DNA of 52,997 nt from positions 1-52,997 of the forward strand of contig JAADHJ010000059.1 in the NCBI GenBank assembly GCA_013151915.1, written 5' to 3'. The position numbers and the translations under genes were made by a program. How positions within the stretch are numbered: position 1 is the first letter of the stretch; each line of letters begins with the position of its first letter. The DNA comes from Deltaproteobacteria bacterium. GTDB lineage: Bacteria > BMS3Abin14. The notes beneath the pieces are model-generated. The model made no database searches. It was given only the letters and a program-made list of their open reading frames with translations, and had not been told where the DNA came from. Below, one piece after another: positions 25,540 to 33,766 of the stretch.

Positions 25540-26094
25540 ATGTACTATGATATATTCATAAGTGGTTTCGGCGGCCAGGGAATCCTCCTGGCTGGACAGC
25601 TGCTGGCGGAAGCAGGGATGAAAAAGGGGCTGAATGTGACCTTCTTTCCATCCTACGGTGTGGAGATGAGAGGAGGGACCGCGCGCTGCACGGTTGTCCT
25701 TTCAGATGAGGATATCGGCTCACCCATAGTCGATAACCCTAAGTGTGTCATCGCCATGAATCAACCGTCCCTCGTAAGGTATCAGAAATCCGTTTCCCCG
25801 GGGGGGATACTCATCGTCAACAGCTCCCTTGCCAGGGTGGAAGATGTGAAGAGTGACGGTCTGAAGACCTGTGCTGTGCCCATGAGCGAACTGGCCATGG
25901 AGCTGGGGAATGGGCGTCTCGCAAATATGGTGGGATTGGGCGCTTTCGCTCAACTTTCAGGCGCCTTGAGCCCGGACGAGGTGGCAGGGGCTGTCGAATC
26001 GGTAGTTTCTGCCCGCAACAGGAAATTTATTCCCATGAACGAGAAAGCCATACGTGAAGGGGCTCGGTATGCGAGGGAAAATGCCGGCGGCTGA
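25540..26094 (+). CDS. 2-oxoacid:ferredoxin oxidoreductase gamma subunit
   Basis: 184-residue POR/KOR gamma domain: [20 protein letters not shown] at the N terminus, [16 protein letters not shown], and [14 protein letters not shown]. It completes the four-subunit enzyme with the delta ferredoxin, alpha and beta genes. GGAGAGACG precedes the ATG. Confidence 0.93.
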   Translation: MYYDIFISGFGGQGILLAGQLLAEAGMKKGLNVTFFPSYGVEMRGGTARCTVVLSDEDIGSPIVDNPKCVIAMNQPSLVRYQKSVSPGGILIVNSSLARVEDVKSDGLKTCAVPMSELAMELGNGRLANMVGLGAFAQLSGALSPDEVAGAVESVVSARNRKFIPMNEKAIREGARYARENAGG

Positions 26095-26159
26095 TGAGAA
26101 CCGATCCCCGCGCGGAACGAGTGCGGCGGGGGAGTCAAGAGTTAGTTTGGAGGCCGAAA

Positions 26160-26747
26160 ATGGCGGAAAAACCTGTTGAGGTTGGAAAAAAAATCCGCGA
26201 ACTGAGGGAGGAGAAAGGAATGGGGCTCCAGGACCTGGCCGTTAAGACGGGCTACTCTTCCGCGCTGCTTTCACAGTTCGAGAATCACCTCGTCAGTCCC
26301 CCCCTTGGGGCGCTGATAAAACTTGCCGGCGCCCTGGAGACGGAGGTCGGCGACTTCCTCGGCAGTGCGCCCGATGAACCTTTCACCCTGGTTCGCCATG
26401 ATGAGCGTAAGATCGTCTCCCGTGTGGCCTCAAAGACCGGAGTAAACCTGGGGTACACATACGAATCCCTGGGATTCGGAATGAGGGGAAGGGGTATGGA
26501 ACCCTTCATAGTCACCCTCGAACCGGTGGCACTTAAGGAAAAACGCCTTTCCACCCATAAGGGGGAAGAGTTTCTCTTCGTTCTGGAGGGGAGGATGATG
26601 GTGCGCCTGGGCGACCACGCGGACACCCTGGAACCCGGCGACTCCATCTATTTTCGATGTACGACTCCCCACCATGTGACCTGCGAAGGGGAAAAACCCG
26701 CGAAGATTCTCGCGGTGATCCTGACGGGCGGACAGGGCGGGAAGTAG
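26160..26747 (+). CDS. XRE family transcriptional regulator with cupin domain
   Basis: 195 residues: an N-terminal helix-turn-helix (VGKKIRELREEKGMGLQDLA ... SSALLSQFENHLVSPPLGAL) and a C-terminal cupin (STHKGEEFLFVLEGRMMV ... LEPGDSIYF ... TPHHV). Such regulators often sense a small ligand made by the neighbouring pathway. The ATG at 26160 has TTTGGAGG upstream; a longer frame into the gamma-subunit gene exists but adds only unconserved residues. It probably controls the Vor genes and/or the convergent ligase gene. Confidence 0.9.
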   Translation: MAEKPVEVGKKIRELREEKGMGLQDLAVKTGYSSALLSQFENHLVSPPLGALIKLAGALETEVGDFLGSAPDEPFTLVRHDERKIVSRVASKTGVNLGYTYESLGFGMRGRGMEPFIVTLEPVALKEKRLSTHKGEEFLFVLEGRMMVRLGDHADTLEPGDSIYFRCTTPHHVTCEGEKPAKILAVILTGGQGGK

Positions 26748-26748
26748 A

Positions 26749-27993
26749 TCAGTCCCACTTGCGCCGGTCATCGATGGCCCGCGCATCATCTTGAATGGTC
26801 CCGGGTTCGACCCGCACAACCCTGACGCCAAGCTTGAGGACCTCCTTGAGCCTGCCACCCACCTTTTCCAAAGTATGGGCCGGGAGGGGCATTCTGGTTT
26901 CCACCTCCACGGTCATGTCATCCATGGCCCTCTCCCTTACGATGACGGCCCTGAATCGTTCAATCTCCTCAAATCCGGACAGGGCCTCGGCAAGTTGCCC
27001 CGGATAGACGAAAAGTCCCCTGACCTTGGTCACCTGATCCACACGGCCGAGAATGCCGGTGAGCCTGGGGCTTTTCCTTCCGCAGGGACACGGTTTTAAG
27101 GTGACCGAGGACAGGTCGCCCGTGGCGAAGCGCAGGAGGGCGTTGATGGGGTTGAACGGGGTAACCACGACCTCGCCGGGTGTCCCGGCCGGTACGGGTA
27201 TATGGGTCTCCGGATCCAGGACCTCAACCAGAACGGTGGGATCAAGGTGCATGCCGGATCCCTCCTCGCACTCATAGGCGATGGCCCCGACCTCGGCTGT
27301 CCCATAGCCCTGGCGAACGTGAATTCCGTTCTTCTCCTGAAATTCCGTGCGAAGGCTCTCCGAAAGTTTCTCGGCGATGACGAAAGCCTTTTCAAAAGGG
27401 AGACTCAATCCGGTTTCTTCCGCCTTCTCCAAAAGGACCTTCAGATAGGAGGGCAGGCCCACGTAGGCATTGGCTTTGAGGTGGGCTGCGACGGAGACCT
27501 GGATCTCGCTGTTGCCGATCCCCGCCGGGATAACGGCGCACCCGAGGTTGTTCGCCCCTTCCTCGAACATGGCCCCCGCCGGGGTCAGGTGATACGAAAA
27601 GCAGTTAAGGACGATGTCGCCCTCCGAAAACCCGCAGGCGGCGAAGGCCCGCTCCCATCTGTAGTAGGAAGCCAGGCGTCCGTCCGGGTCGTAAATGGGG
27701 CCGGGGGACGAGTAGATCCTTCTCAGTTCCCCGGGCGAAACGGCGATCATGCCCCCAAAGGGTGGGACGGCGGCCTGGATGGAGGGAAAGTCGGACTTTT
27801 TGAGAACCGGAAACTTCAGAATGTTACCCGGCTCAGTGAGATCGTCTGTCGTCAGGCCCGCGTCCTCGAGGCGACGAACAAATCCGGGGGCCTTTTGCCA
27901 TGGGCCCGCCATGAGTTCGCGCAGCTTCGTCGTCTGAAGTTCGATAACTTCTTCGTAGGGTTGATATTCCATGTCCGCTTCCATATTAGTCAT
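26749..27993 (-). CDS. PaaK-like phenylacetate-CoA ligase family protein
   Basis: 414 residues of the PaaK branch of adenylate-forming enzymes: a FPVLKKSDF entry motif, RQGYGTAEVGAIAYEC (A5-like), GEVVVTPFNP, LLRFATGDLS, CGRKSPRLTGILGRVDQVTKVRGLFVYP. In other members the phosphate-binding loop reads SSGTTGxP, but here it reads YSSPGPIYDPDG, so ATP binding may differ. It may activate an aryl acid linked to the Vor reaction or act in the reverse, ATP-forming direction. The ATG at 27993 has GGGAG upstream. It is convergent with the XRE-cupin gene, one base apart. Confidence 0.88.
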   Translation of the reverse strand: MTNMEADMEYQPYEEVIELQTTKLRELMAGPWQKAPGFVRRLEDAGLTTDDLTEPGNILKFPVLKKSDFPSIQAAVPPFGGMIAVSPGELRRIYSSPGPIYDPDGRLASYYRWERAFAACGFSEGDIVLNCFSYHLTPAGAMFEEGANNLGCAVIPAGIGNSEIQVSVAAHLKANAYVGLPSYLKVLLEKAEETGLSLPFEKAFVIAEKLSESLRTEFQEKNGIHVRQGYGTAEVGAIAYECEEGSGMHLDPTVLVEVLDPETHIPVPAGTPGEVVVTPFNPINALLRFATGDLSSVTLKPCPCGRKSPRLTGILGRVDQVTKVRGLFVYPGQLAEALSGFEEIERFRAVIVRERAMDDMTVEVETRMPLPAHTLEKVGGRLKEVLKLGVRVVRVEPGTIQDDARAIDDRRKWD

Positions 27994-28165
27994 GTCGGTT
28001 TCTCCCTTTTCCGGGTTTATTCTGACTACAGGATGCCTTTCCCGGGAGGCGTCGTCAAGCACCACCGGTTTTCTCTGCGATTCCTGCGTTCTCAAGCGAG
28101 TGCAAGCGAGCGGGCGAGAGAAAGGGTTTCAGCCGGATTTATTACAAATAACATTGTAGAAAGAT

Positions 28166-28194
28166 TTGACATCCAATCGGTTTTTGTCTATCTA
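28166..28194 (+). promoter_or_regulatory. Strong candidate sigma-70 promoter
   Basis: Perfect TTGACA, 17-base spacer and TATCTA, with a second TATATA just after. It lies about 70 bases upstream of the CcmH-like gene, with a transcript start predicted near 28201. Confidence 0.7.
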
Positions 28195-28265
28195 TATACT
28201 TGTAATTGCATTTTTCCCGCCTGGAGCCGAAACATGAATTGGAGGGGAGAAGGAGGCCTCTTAAG

Positions 28266-28814
28266 ATGAGGATGGATCCTTTTCCTACGTTGATCGTCAC
28301 CGCTTTTCTGGTTTTACTGTTCCCCGTATCATCATCCGCGCTATCCGCATCCCAGGTGACCCTCGACTTCATGTGTTCCTGCGGCACCTGTACTGAAGCC
28401 CTCTCCACCTGTGAGTGCCAGGAAGCCGACAAGAACAGGGCGCTTATCATCAAAATGATCGGACAGGGAAGAACCGAACAGCAGATAGTCGACTATTTCG
28501 TCGGTCAATGGGGAAGTTCCATCCTGGTTACAAGTGCCGGACTTGCCACAGGGACATCCGCCGGAAGCTCCAACAACAGATCTTTCGGATTTATTCTCGT
28601 CATAATCGGTTTCTCTCTCGCGGCGTTCACGGTGGGAAAGTATTTCAGAACATCTCCGTCCTCGCCCCCGGCCAGGAAATCCCCAGACGGCGGTGGTAGG
28701 AAAAGAGGCTCTTCGGCAAGAAGGAAGCCGGCTAACAAAAGATCGCGGGGGAGGAAAGCCGGTTTTAAAGACGGGGTTGATGATGATCTGCTTGATGATT
28801 ATACCCATGAGTAA
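28266..28814 (+). CDS. CcmH-like protein with a basic C-terminal tail
   Basis: 182 residues: a signal peptide or anchor (TLIVTAFLVLLFPVSSSALS), a CcmH-type domain with MCSCGTCTEALSTCECQEA and IIKMIGQGRTEQQIVDYFV, a second membrane segment (FGFILVIIGFSLAAFTVG), then about 50 residues rich in Arg/Lys/Ser ending in an acidic DDDLLDDY. A normal CcmH is encoded at 33767-34258. CcmH reduces apocytochrome c cysteines or guides them to the heme lyase. The basic tail is not part of the family. Has its own strong promoter and a GGAGG nine bases before the ATG. Confidence 0.85.
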   Translation: MRMDPFPTLIVTAFLVLLFPVSSSALSASQVTLDFMCSCGTCTEALSTCECQEADKNRALIIKMIGQGRTEQQIVDYFVGQWGSSILVTSAGLATGTSAGSSNNRSFGFILVIIGFSLAAFTVGKYFRTSPSSPPARKSPDGGGRKRGSSARRKPANKRSRGRKAGFKDGVDDDLLDDYTHE

Positions 28815-28875
28815 AAAAGTGTGTATCCGGCCTGATCCGGTCTTTTTTCGGTGAGGCTTAAAAAGGAGGTCAACA

Positions 28876-29058
28876 ATGGAAGTCAGAAAAGGAAACCGAT
28901 TCTGGAAGCGTACCAGAGAGGGCGTAAAAAAGTTCTTCAAGGACCTTGAGGAAGATTCCGTTGCCGGAAATCCAAAAAAGCCGGTGGATTGCTGCAATCC
29001 ACCGGAGGCGGTTTCCAGACCGGACTCCAAAGACGGGGCGAACCAACATCAACATTGA
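28876..29058 (+). CDS. Small basic protein of unknown function
   Basis: 60 residues, hydrophilic, with an Arg/Lys-rich N-terminal half (RFWKRTREGVKKFFKDLEED) and a CC pair near residue 39. It is preceded by a near-perfect ribosome-binding site (AAGGAGGTCAACAATG), so it is probably translated. It follows the CcmH-like gene on the same strand. No family recognised. Confidence 0.65.
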   Translation: MEVRKGNRFWKRTREGVKKFFKDLEEDSVAGNPKKPVDCCNPPEAVSRPDSKDGANQHQH

Positions 29059-29169
29059 CCCGTCTACGTCCCTTGGACTACGATTGTTTACCACGCCATA
29101 GCTGACCTGTGAGGGCATAGCCACCGGCGACGTCCCAAGCGGCGGCGGGTGGCAGGCAACCCCAGAGCG

Positions 29170-29222
29170 TCCCAGACACCTAGACCCCAGACACCAGGCC
29201 CCTGACCCTGGACCCCAGACCC
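29170..29222. repeat. Junction repeat of the GACCCCAGAC type
   Basis: Degenerate heptamer tract (CAGACACCTAGACCCCAGAC and similar). The last 14 codons and stop of lgt lie inside it. Confidence 0.75.
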
Positions 29223-29989
29223 TTCCGGCGGGAGAGGTAAACATATCCCGCAAGGGAGAGGGGGACGATGAGCAGGCTGATCGCCTGGCTTGTGGAGAGG
29301 GTCGTCCCAAGGATTTCAACTGAACCCCGAGGGTCCCCTCGAAAAAACTCCAGCCCGAACCGGATTATGCCGTACATGATCCCGTAGCTGGTTATGACCT
29401 GGCCGGGGAAGCGGACATGGGAACGGATCTTCAAAAGAACAACGGTGAGCAGAATCAGTAGGGCCGATTCATACAGTTGAGTGGGATGGACGGGAACACC
29501 GAGTACACCTGTTGCCAATGATTTGGGGTCGGTAAACGTTACCGCCCATGGCATGTCCGTCGGTTTGCCGTAGCATGACCCGGCGAAAAAGCACCCGATT
29601 CGGCCTATCGCATGTCCAAAAGTAAGGGCCGGCGCAACGGTATCCGCGAGAGGCCACAGGTCGAGATGTTTCAGGCGGGCCGCCAGAATAAAGGCCAGTG
29701 CTCCTCCGATCAGACCACCGTAGAAAACCAGGCCTCCGTTCCAGATCTTGAAAACATCCAGTGGATTTCTCAGGAAATATCCCAGGTTGACCAGGATGAA
29801 AAGTGCCCTGGCTCCCACAAGGATGCCGATTACGACCAAAAATCCCATATCCTGGAAGGTACCCGGTTTTCCACCGTTCTTCTGGTGCAGATACTCGGCC
29901 AGGGTTATGGCGGCCAGGATTCCCAGGGCGTAGAACACACCGTAAGTATGGATGGTCAGCGGGCCGATTGTTAACAGTTCAGGGTACAA
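29180..29989 (-). CDS. lgt: Prolipoprotein diacylglyceryl transferase
   Basis: 269-residue inner-membrane enzyme that adds diacylglycerol to lipobox cysteines. About seven membrane segments; signatures HTYGVFYALGIL, GLVFYGGLIGG and the conserved Lgt block HAIGRIGCFFAGSCYGKPTD are visible, with RFGLEFFRGDPRG near the end. Starts at TTG with GGGGGAG upstream, overlapping the DUF1573 gene by 19 bases. The last residues, LGSRVRGLVSGV, are encoded by the junction repeat and not by normal Lgt sequence. It serves the lipoproteins encoded nearby. Confidence 0.95.
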   Translation of the reverse strand: MYPELLTIGPLTIHTYGVFYALGILAAITLAEYLHQKNGGKPGTFQDMGFLVVIGILVGARALFILVNLGYFLRNPLDVFKIWNGGLVFYGGLIGGALAFILAARLKHLDLWPLADTVAPALTFGHAIGRIGCFFAGSCYGKPTDMPWAVTFTDPKSLATGVLGVPVHPTQLYESALLILLTVVLLKIRSHVRFPGQVITSYGIMYGIIRFGLEFFRGDPRGSVEILGTTLSTSQAISLLIVPLSLAGYVYLSRRKGLGSRVRGLVSGV

Positions 29990-31071
29990 TTTTTCTCGTC
30001 TCCCCCGATCAATGTCATCGAACTATCGTTTTCAGAACCCTCGTTTTTTTCGTCCTTGTCGTGCTCCCGGAATTTATAGGTTTTGGGGCCGAGGTCGAGG
30101 TCGACCTGAGTCCATATCTTCAACTCCACTCTTTCCTTCGAGACCGGGTCGGTGAGAAGGGTGATGGTTCTGAAAAATCTACCTTTCGGTTCTTCATGAA
30201 AATTCGGATCAAATTCAACAACGAGGGTTCCCTTCTCCCCCGGTTTGAGCTTCGTTTTCGTGACGTAGGCCCGTGTGCAGCCGCAGCTCGTGGGTATACC
30301 CGTGATGGTCACCGGTTCTCCCCCTGTATAGATGAATGGAAACTCGTGTCTGACGATGCCTTGGCTCTGTTTGGTAATACCGAAATCATACTCTTTCTCA
30401 GTAAACCTGAAGTCGCCGAGGACCTCGCCAAAGTCGTCGTCTGCATTCTTCACCCCGGTTTTTCTGAAATCATCAGCGTAGACGACAGTCCCGGAAAGGC
30501 GAATGGTTGTAACCGTACCATCCTTGATAAGTGGAATACGTGTCGAGAGGTTATCATCCGCCGGGGCGCTGGTGATCAGAAAGACGCTCCTTGTAAAAGG
30601 GCCAACGCCATTTTCGCCGTGGAAGAGAGGATCGAAGTTCACATGGACTTTGAAACTTTCCCCCGGTTTGATCACCTGGCGCCATGACTTTGGTGGACCT
30701 TTTCCGAATTTACCCAGGACTCGACCATCCGGCAGCTCGATGGATGCCGTGGTGCATGCACAGGAGGTAAATACTCCCTTGAGGACAAGATCATTCTCTC
30801 CCTGGTTCCTCAGATCAAAGGTACGCTGAACAATCCCACCCCTGATGTTGACCTGCCCCAAATCCTGCTCCAGAGCACTTTCGGCCACGACTTTCCCCGA
30901 GTTTCCGGCTTCGGAAGAACCAGCGTTATTCGCGCATGCTGAGAGAAAAACAGCTGTCAGGCCGGTCAGTAGCAGGAGGGCAATCCCGCCGAACCTAAGG
31001 TGGTCTCTTTTTCGTGCATCAGGATGAAACTCCGGCGAAGTGGGGGTGAGGTTGGGACTGCTACCACTCAT
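29971..31071 (-). CDS. DUF1573 lipoprotein, two domains
   Basis: 366-residue lipoprotein: a hydrophobic signal ending LSAC (Cys46) and two DUF1573 Ig-like domains, each marked by a Cys-X-Cys sequence (SCACTTA at 103-109 and SCGCTRA near 262). DUF1573 proteins are beta-sandwich periplasmic proteins of unknown role, common in cytochrome- and electron-transfer-rich bacteria. It overlaps the upstream gene by 11 bases and lgt by 19, so the end of the ccm operon is translated as a block. Confidence 0.85.
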   Translation of the reverse strand: MSGSSPNLTPTSPEFHPDARKRDHLRFGGIALLLLTGLTAVFLSACANNAGSSEAGNSGKVVAESALEQDLGQVNIRGGIVQRTFDLRNQGENDLVLKGVFTSCACTTASIELPDGRVLGKFGKGPPKSWRQVIKPGESFKVHVNFDPLFHGENGVGPFTRSVFLITSAPADDNLSTRIPLIKDGTVTTIRLSGTVVYADDFRKTGVKNADDDFGEVLGDFRFTEKEYDFGITKQSQGIVRHEFPFIYTGGEPVTITGIPTSCGCTRAYVTKTKLKPGEKGTLVVEFDPNFHEEPKGRFFRTITLLTDPVSKERVELKIWTQVDLDLGPKTYKFREHDKDEKNEGSENDSSMTLIGGDEKNCTLNC

Positions 31072-31558
31072 AGACCCGTTCCTCGGAACCGGGTATTCCC
31101 CTGATGATTATTCGAAAATGTTCCGGCCTCTCGCTGACCTTGAAGATAATCTTCCCACCGTTGTGGTGTCCTCTCATCCGGTCACTCTGGATGGGGCGGT
31201 AGGTATGTCCGTTGAACTCCAACTCGGCGCGTTCCATGAAGTTGTAGTCGCCCAGCGCTACCGAATGGGTATTGGCCTGGAACGCAATCTCCATCATCCC
31301 ATCGTGGTATCGCACAGGCTGGAGATCGATGATAGCGTCCCCGCTGTTCATTGTTCCCGAAGATCTCATGGGCATTGAATCCTCGTCCCACATCGATGAT
31401 TGACCCGAATCCACCCCGCTGTGCGGGCCTGTCACACCCATGTCACCCGAGCCGCCCATGCCTCCCCCGCCACCCATGTTGCCGGCGAAGACCGTCCCGG
31501 ACATCACCAATGCTGCAAGAAAAATTGATATCAGGACTTTAAATGTTTTTCCTCTCAT
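31061..31558 (-). CDS. Exported Gly/Met-rich protein of unknown function
   Basis: 165 residues: signal peptide (MRGKTFKVLISIFLAALVMS, cleavage after VFA), a Gly/Met-rich linker GNMGGGGGMGGSGDMG, then a beta-rich domain (MMEIAFQANTHSVALGDYNF ... HFRIIIRGIPGSEERVYEW). The Met-rich stretch suggests metal (perhaps copper) handling. It belongs to the same operon as two other unknown exported or membrane proteins. Confidence 0.78.
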   Translation of the reverse strand: MRGKTFKVLISIFLAALVMSGTVFAGNMGGGGGMGGSGDMGVTGPHSGVDSGQSSMWDEDSMPMRSSGTMNSGDAIIDLQPVRYHDGMMEIAFQANTHSVALGDYNFMERAELEFNGHTYRPIQSDRMRGHHNGGKIIFKVSERPEHFRIIIRGIPGSEERVYEW

Positions 31559-31575
31559 GACAAAATCTCCCTTAT

Positions 31576-32130
31576 TTATAGTTTTTTTAATGTTCCCAGG
31601 AAAATCACAATGAAAAAGCTGATGCCGGCCAGGACATTGAAGACCATCACCTTGTCCATATCATACCGGACGATGTGTCGAAGGATCCCGCGATCAGGTT
31701 GGTAAAGCCCGTTTTTCTGGATGATCCTTAACATCAGATTTATTCCGATCAGATTGGAGCTTACTCCAATGGCCAGGAAGGGTGTCTGGTATTGAACGAA
31801 AAATATGGCCGCCGCGGAGGCCCCCAGAATGGGAAGAATGTCGGTGACATGATGCATACAGCACGCGACCATTGCCGTGGTTGACACTCCACCGGCCGCG
31901 GCCATGGAGGCTGTAGCTTTCGCTCCTGCGCGTTCCTTGATCATTCCACGGATGAAGGCGAAAAGCCCCGACTGGATCCCGAATCCAAGGACCAGTAATG
32001 CAATCCAACCGCCGATGACCTTCAACTCCTCCATGGCGTGATTCAGGGAGTTCGAAAGGATCAGGATGGCAAAGTAAAGCGAGAGAATGGCTGCGGATCC
32101 GGCAAAGCCCCACAGATAGTTTCTTACCAT
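31576..32130 (-). CDS. Inner-membrane protein with CCMHH motif
   Basis: 184 residues with four or five predicted membrane segments. A striking CCMHH (Cys90, Cys91, His93, His94) lies at a membrane edge, followed by TDILPILGASAAAIFF. Such vicinal Cys/His sets bind metal or heme, but I do not recognise the family. It lies between the PepSY-like and Gly/Met-rich exported proteins. GGAAAAG upstream gives a weak ribosome-binding site. Confidence 0.75.
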   Translation of the reverse strand: MVRNYLWGFAGSAAILSLYFAILILSNSLNHAMEELKVIGGWIALLVLGFGIQSGLFAFIRGMIKERAGAKATASMAAAGGVSTTAMVACCMHHVTDILPILGASAAAIFFVQYQTPFLAIGVSSNLIGINLMLRIIQKNGLYQPDRGILRHIVRYDMDKVMVFNVLAGISFFIVIFLGTLKKL

Positions 32131-32226
32131 TTATTCTTTTCCTTCTCCCGGTAAGATTTCTTTGGCCCGCGATTAGGAAACAGTGGGACGGCAGGCCGCT
32201 CCACTGCCCCTGATAGCGGTGGCATC

Positions 32227-32601
32227 TCACTCCTGCATCCGGTAGATATTGCCTGTGTTCTTGTTGACCAGCAGGCGATCCACCAGGACCTCACCCTTTT
32301 TGGTGACCACCAGGACCTCGAACCCGCCTTCAGCTTTCTGTACCTTGCCCACCTTGAGCCTGGGGTTGGAGCGGCGGAGCTGGTAGGCCACGATATTTCC
32401 GGCTTCCTCCTTGGTGACCTGTACGGAAGCGGTCTCATCCGAGTTGCTCCAGCAGGTATGTTCGTCATTGGAGTAGTTGCCCATCATGTGGCCGGAAGCC
32501 ATTGGATTGTTATAGCGCCCGCTTTGGGCTCTCGCGAGGCCATAGCCCCCGCCGACGACGACCAGACTCAGTACTGCGATCATCACCACTTTCCACTTCA
32601 T
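32227..32601 (-). CDS. PepSY-like exported protein
   Basis: 124 residues: signal peptide (cleavage after ARA, residue 25), a short His/Met-containing linker NNPMASGHMMGNYSNDEHTCW, and a PepSY-like alpha/beta domain VAYQLRRSNPRLKVGKVQ ... EVLVDRLLVNKNTGNIYRMQ. PepSY proteins bind or inhibit periplasmic partners. GAAGGAGG precedes the ATG. It follows ccmI in the same orientation after 124 bases. Confidence 0.78.
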   Translation of the reverse strand: MKWKVVMIAVLSLVVVGGGYGLARAQSGRYNNPMASGHMMGNYSNDEHTCWSNSDETASVQVTKEEAGNIVAYQLRRSNPRLKVGKVQKAEGGFEVLVVTKKGEVLVDRLLVNKNTGNIYRMQE

Positions 32602-32725
32602 CTTTTCGTACCTCCTTCGATGGGTTTAGGGGATATTGCCAAAATCAGCCCTGTGAAGGCATCATGTGTGCCAATCGCCTGCTTGTCATGAAAAGAATGT
32701 GTAACTGTTCAAAAAATAAACAAAA

Positions 32726-33763
32726 TTACCCACCAAGCTTTTTAATCTCCACGCCGGCCGCCTTTCCCAAATCACCGTCCGGATCCTTGGCCAGGACTTC
32801 CCTGAAGAGCTTCAGTGCTTTGGCGGAGTCCTTCTTGTCGTTCAGGTAAATCTGCCCCAGGTGCAGGGTTGATTCCAGGTTGTCGGGGGCTATTTTTCGG
32901 GCCATTTCCAGCTTTTCCACTGCCCGGTCCACGTCGCCGAGCTCTTTGTAAACCAGCCCGAGCTGGTAGAGAACGGAGCTGTTCTTCGGACTGTTTTGTT
33001 CGGCCCTTTCGAAAAGCCCAAGGGCCTTCATCGGCTGACCGTTGTCCAGATAATATCCACCTAAGGTTGAAAGGGCCATTACGTTCCATGGGTTTTTCTG
33101 GACGTATTCGATGAGCTGCTTGAGCCCGATTTCGGTGGGTGGTGGTCCGGCCGTTTGCCTGCTGTCGTATCCGGGAGAAGCTTGAGGGTTGATGTTCCCT
33201 GCTCTTCTGGAGCTGTTGAAAAAGAACAGAAAACCAACGATGGCGAGGGAAACCCCGGCCAGGGAGAGAACCACTCCTTTCCTTTCCCAAAACAGGCGGA
33301 TTTCCCGCTCGCGATTCCCCGTCTCCTCGACGGCGGAATACGGTTCCTCCTCGGTGCGGTCTTCGTCATAATCATCGTCAACGTCGTCCGCTTCCTCCGG
33401 GTCCACTGGAAGCTCAATTTCTCCGGAATCATCCGGGGGCTCGTCATCCATGTGGTGCGCGTCGGCGGGTTCGTCCGAGTTTCCATCCTCCATGCTCTCG
33501 ATCTCCCCTAAGATTCCTGAAACTTCCCGTCGGTAGTGGTCTCTCAGGTCGGTGTAATCGCCATCGTTGATCTTGCCTGTTGCATGTTCGAACTCGACAT
33601 CCTTTAAGGCCTTCAGATAGATCTTTTTTTCAGTCTCGAGGGCGCTCATGCGTTCATCAGCGGGATTTTCCCTTTCCAACCATGCCGCCCTCCCCGACCT
33701 CAAAGGGGAAAGGGTGTAAAAAAGGGCGGCCAGAAAGATAACTGCGGAAAAAGCCATAACCAT
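32726..33763 (-). CDS. ccmI: Cytochrome c biogenesis protein CcmI (TPR)
   Basis: 345 residues: an N-terminal membrane segment, a coiled region EKKIYLKALKDVEFEHATGKI typical of CcmI/CycH, a very acidic insert (residues 105-150), a second membrane segment (VVLSLAGVSLAIVGFLFFF) and a C-terminal TPR domain (about 210-345). CcmI holds apocytochrome for the CcmFH heme lyase. GAGGAGG lies before the ATG; four bases separate it from ccmH. Confidence 0.9.
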   Translation of the reverse strand: MVMAFSAVIFLAALFYTLSPLRSGRAAWLERENPADERMSALETEKKIYLKALKDVEFEHATGKINDGDYTDLRDHYRREVSGILGEIESMEDGNSDEPADAHHMDDEPPDDSGEIELPVDPEEADDVDDDYDEDRTEEEPYSAVEETGNREREIRLFWERKGVVLSLAGVSLAIVGFLFFFNSSRRAGNINPQASPGYDSRQTAGPPPTEIGLKQLIEYVQKNPWNVMALSTLGGYYLDNGQPMKALGLFERAEQNSPKNSSVLYQLGLVYKELGDVDRAVEKLEMARKIAPDNLESTLHLGQIYLNDKKDSAKALKLFREVLAKDPDGDLGKAAGVEIKKLGG

Positions 33764-33766
33764 CTG

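Noticed and set aside
28341-29030. 229-codon minus-strand frame across the CcmH-like gene
   Set aside because: The plus-strand gene has a promoter, ribosome-binding site, signal peptide and conserved cysteines; the antisense frame has none.
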